Shown piece by piece: positions 60,440 to 64,000 of a stretch of 64,000 bases of DNA; positions within the stretch are counted from its first letter, which is position 1; each line of letters starts with the position of its first letter. The translations under genes and the position numbers were made by a program. Below the pieces are notes generated by a model. That model was not told the origin of the DNA. It ran no database searches and saw only the letters and a program-made list of their open reading frames with translations. The DNA comes from Clostridiaceae bacterium AM27-36LB. Its GTDB lineage: Bacteria; Bacillota; Clostridia; Lachnospirales; Lachnospiraceae. The DNA lies in assembly GCA_003480725.1 (NCBI GenBank), contig QUJQ01000002.1:192754-256753 (forward strand), written 5' to 3'.

Positions 60440-60496
60440 AATTTATTCAGCCTCTGTATATTTTATTGGTTGTATTTCACTTATGGTATTTTCCTG

Positions 60497-62029
60497 TTAC
60501 ATCAAGGGTGCCAGTACCCGCAATACACTGGTGAACAGTCCACCGATCACGCCCTGGCGGCAGTCCCCCATAGTCACCTGATGACATTGTTCAAAACACT
60601 GCTCCATATCAGTCTTAATATCATGAATTGCCTCACACTGATAGAGCATCGTTCCGCACTCAAAATGCAGGTAAAGACTTCTGAAATCCATATTGATGCT
60701 GCCTACAGTTCCGATCTGGTCATCACACACATAGGACTTAGCATGGACAAATCCCGGCGTATATTCATAAATCTTGACACCAGCCTCCAGAAGCGGCGGA
60801 TAATAAGATTTTGCCATATAAAAGACCATAGGCTTATCCGGAATGCCCGGCATCAATATCCTTACATCCACACCCCGCTTGGCTGCCAGGCACAACGCAC
60901 GCTCCATCTCATCGCTGATAAGCAGATACGGTGTTGCAATATATACATAATCTTTTGCCTGATTGAGAATGTTGATATATACATTTTCTCCCAGCTCTTC
61001 GTTGTCAAGAGGCGTGTCCGCATAAGGAATCACATAACCATCTGTCTTAAAAGTCTCCGGGTGCCATCTGTGAGGACGGAATGCTTCATAATCAAAATCC
61101 GGCTTCTGAAATGCATTCCACATCTCCAGAAACATGATCGTCAGATTGAACACACCTTCTCCCAAAAGACGCACTCCTGTATCTTTCCAGTGACCGAATC
61201 TCGCTTTCTCATTGATATATTCATCTGCCAGATTGATTCCGCCGCTATAACCGATATAACCATCGATCACCAGGATTTTCCGATGATCACGATTGTTCAT
61301 GGCCAGTGACAGAAACGGTACGAACCGGTTAAATGCCATACATTTGATGCCTTTGTTCTCCATCAGCTTTGTATAATGGATCGGCAGACGGTCCACACAC
61401 CCCACATCATCATAGATCAGACGCACCTCCACGCCTTCTTTTACTTTCTGTTCCAGGATCTCCAGGATCGAGTTCCACATGATTCCCTGCTCAATGATGA
61501 AATATTCCAGATAAATGTAATGTTCTGCCTTCTTCAGATCTTCCAGCATAGATGCGAACATCTCTTCACCGATGGGGAAATATTTCACCGAGGTATGCTT
61601 CCACACCGGATAACGGCCAAGGGTTCCCAGATAATTCATAGAGCCTGCCACATTCGCATCCTGTGCTCTGACTTCTGCAAGAATCTCCTCATTCTGCTTC
61701 ATGGTATCTTTCATGCCATCTTTGACCACTGCCATTTTCTGGGCAATCTTTTTGCTTGGCTTCTTGTTTCCGACCAGCACATACAGGATACCACCCAACA
61801 GTGGGATCAGCATGATCAGGATGATCCATGCGATCTTATAGGCCGAATTTTCATCCTTGCGGATCAGATATAACACGATCACCACACTTAAGATCCGGAA
61901 AAATCCATTGATAAATACAGAGTAGCTGGTCAGCTGTCTCAAAAACAGAATATACCAGGCTGCCTGTATGAGAATTGCGAGCCCCACCAGCACGGTTCGG
62001 CTCTTTAATACCTTAAACAGTTTTGCCAT
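60497..62029 (-). CDS. cls: Cardiolipin synthase
   Basis: The protein of 510 aa has two N-terminal membrane helices and two phospholipase-D HKD motifs: NNRDHRKILVIDGYIGYSGG and FVHAKSYVCDDQIGTVGS followed by INMDFRS. It joins two phosphatidylglycerols to cardiolipin. Substrate comes from the PgsA pathway at 35582. RBS AAAGGAGAGC precedes the ATG. It lies 50 bp after mscS. Confidence 0.94.
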   Translation of the reverse strand: MAKLFKVLKSRTVLVGLAILIQAAWYILFLRQLTSYSVFINGFFRILSVVIVLYLIRKDENSAYKIAWIILIMLIPLLGGILYVLVGNKKPSKKIAQKMAVVKDGMKDTMKQNEEILAEVRAQDANVAGSMNYLGTLGRYPVWKHTSVKYFPIGEEMFASMLEDLKKAEHYIYLEYFIIEQGIMWNSILEILEQKVKEGVEVRLIYDDVGCVDRLPIHYTKLMENKGIKCMAFNRFVPFLSLAMNNRDHRKILVIDGYIGYSGGINLADEYINEKARFGHWKDTGVRLLGEGVFNLTIMFLEMWNAFQKPDFDYEAFRPHRWHPETFKTDGYVIPYADTPLDNEELGENVYINILNQAKDYVYIATPYLLISDEMERALCLAAKRGVDVRILMPGIPDKPMVFYMAKSYYPPLLEAGVKIYEYTPGFVHAKSYVCDDQIGTVGSINMDFRSLYLHFECGTMLYQCEAIHDIKTDMEQCFEQCHQVTMGDCRQGVIGGLFTSVLRVLAPLM

Positions 62030-62079
62030 ACGTTTGTCGCTCTCCTTTGTGCCCTGTCTCCAGTATACCCCTCTTTACA

Positions 62080-62931
62080 TTATTTTTCCAGATGAACTGT
62101 CATCTGCGGGAACGGAATATCGATATTTGCTTCTGTCAGACGGTCATGTACCCGTTCCAGTGTCCGCCATTTTACATCCCAGTAATCAGCAGCTTTCACC
62201 CATGGACGGATCAGGATCGTAATTCCACTGTCTCCCAGATTATCAACAGCAACGGTCCATGCCGGGTCTTTCAGAATCTTATCATCCTCTGATAAAATGC
62301 TCTCGATCAGTGCTTTTGCCGCTTTCAGGTCCGAGCCATAGGCCACGTCTACGCTCATATCCACACGGCGGGTCTCATTGGCAGAAAAATTCACAATATT
62401 GCTATTGGACAACGTACCGTTGGGAATGACCACATTGCGGTTGTCCACCGTATGTAAAGTCGTACAGAACAAGGAGATCTCAGAGACCGTTCCTTCACAT
62501 CCACAGGCATTGATATAATGTCCTACCTGAAAAGGCTTCATAACCAGAATCAGAATGCCGCCTGCGAAGTTTGAGAGGCTTCCCTGCAGAGAAAGACCGA
62601 TAGCGACTCCTGCCGATCCAAGAATCGTAATAAAAGAGGTAGTCTGAATACCAAAATGTCCAAGCAGTGACAATATCAGAACCGTCCATGCAGAGATTTT
62701 CACCAGCGCATCCAGAAACTGTACCACGCCGGTATCCACATTTCCACGGAGAAGCGTCTTCTTCAGAAACTTTCTTAAAATACTGATCAGTTTTAATCCA
62801 ACGATCAAAATAAGCACAGCCCAGACAATATTCATGCCTGCGTCCAGAAATTTGGGCCACAGTCTTTCAATTACTTTTGACATCGTCGAAACATCCATAT
62901 TTGATACGTCAATATTTTCCAGATTATCCAT
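62080..62931 (-). CDS. mscS: Small-conductance mechanosensitive channel (MscS family)
   Basis: The protein of 283 aa has an N-terminal membrane helix and two more spans. The pore-lining TM3 has the Gly/Ala pattern GSAGVAIGLSLQGSLSNFAG, then GGILILVMKPFQVGHYI and the beta domain with NRNVVIPNGTLSNSNIVNFS. It releases solutes on osmotic downshock. RBS AAGGAGCATAATCAA precedes the ATG. Confidence 0.94.
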   Translation of the reverse strand: MDNLENIDVSNMDVSTMSKVIERLWPKFLDAGMNIVWAVLILIVGLKLISILRKFLKKTLLRGNVDTGVVQFLDALVKISAWTVLILSLLGHFGIQTTSFITILGSAGVAIGLSLQGSLSNFAGGILILVMKPFQVGHYINACGCEGTVSEISLFCTTLHTVDNRNVVIPNGTLSNSNIVNFSANETRRVDMSVDVAYGSDLKAAKALIESILSEDDKILKDPAWTVAVDNLGDSGITILIRPWVKAADYWDVKWRTLERVHDRLTEANIDIPFPQMTVHLEK

Positions 62932-62953
62932 TTGATTATGCTCCTTCTATGCT

Positions 62954-64000
<1,047 letters not shown>

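Overview
The window looks like a chromosome segment of a gut Firmicute of the class Clostridia, most likely family Lachnospiraceae and perhaps Blautia-like. The pointers are moderate G+C, strong AGGAGG-type ribosome binding sites, a T-box leader, a PduL-type phosphotransacylase, a LytTR two-component system, and gene orders typical of that family. The genus is inferred from gene content and was not tested. I see no rRNA, tRNA or CRISPR array. Most of the window is housekeeping sequence on the minus strand.

Layout. (1) 1-6.7 kb: a MalT/LuxR-type regulator, cut by the left edge, faces a plus-strand operon of LytTR response regulator, secreted Ser/Thr/Ala/Pro-rich protein and AgrC-like kinase. 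(2) 6.6-17.5 kb (minus): the plsX-acpP-rnc-smc-ftsY block, from a clear promoter at 17.4 kb, followed by ilvA, a C_GCAxxG_C_C protein, hom, a thioredoxin and a TtcA-like enzyme. (3) 17.5-23.9 kb: a PTS set for the glucose/GlcNAc family (IIA, an orphan IIC, a IICB) facing a YesM/YesN-type two-component pair. (4) 24-27.2 kb: rpmF, ackA, pduL and a lactonase-like propeller. AckA plus PduL give acetate and ATP from acetyl-CoA without a Pta gene nearby. (5) 27.3-37.5 kb (minus): hemL-hemB-precorrin-2 dehydrogenase, a Cof-type phosphatase, ppk-ppx, a dUTPase, nrdG, pgsA and rimO. (6) 37.8-43.6 kb: an amino-sugar/tagatose module (deacetylase, GatZ, convergent GatY), two small membrane proteins and an alanine-type sodium symporter. 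(7) 43.9-48.9 kb: a membrane Ser/Thr kinase coupled to a 1015-residue multi-Ig surface protein.

(8) 49.2-54.9 kb is the most unusual region. It holds a CooC-type ATPase, the relic of a second CooC-like gene, a zinc ribbon and a decayed DUF3786 gene. Next to these lie an intact DUF3786 gene and two tandem SirTM-like sirtuins, bracketed by two related TetR regulators. I rate this the best candidate for an undescribed system; it may be partly a remnant of, or an offshoot from, a nickel/corrinoid (CODH/ACS-type) maturation locus. (9) 55-58.6 kb: an IS1380 relic, a hairpin cluster, and a TrpXYZ-type ABC importer behind a T-box leader with a textbook promoter. (10) 58.6-64 kb: a NUDIX hydrolase beside a 72-bp tandem repeat array, YqeY, a CBS protein, cardiolipin synthase, MscS and the C-terminal part of LigA, cut by the right edge.

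All calls come from reading motifs and frames by eye. Start codons were moved to the position supported by a Shine-Dalgarno sequence wherever the longest open frame was misleading.
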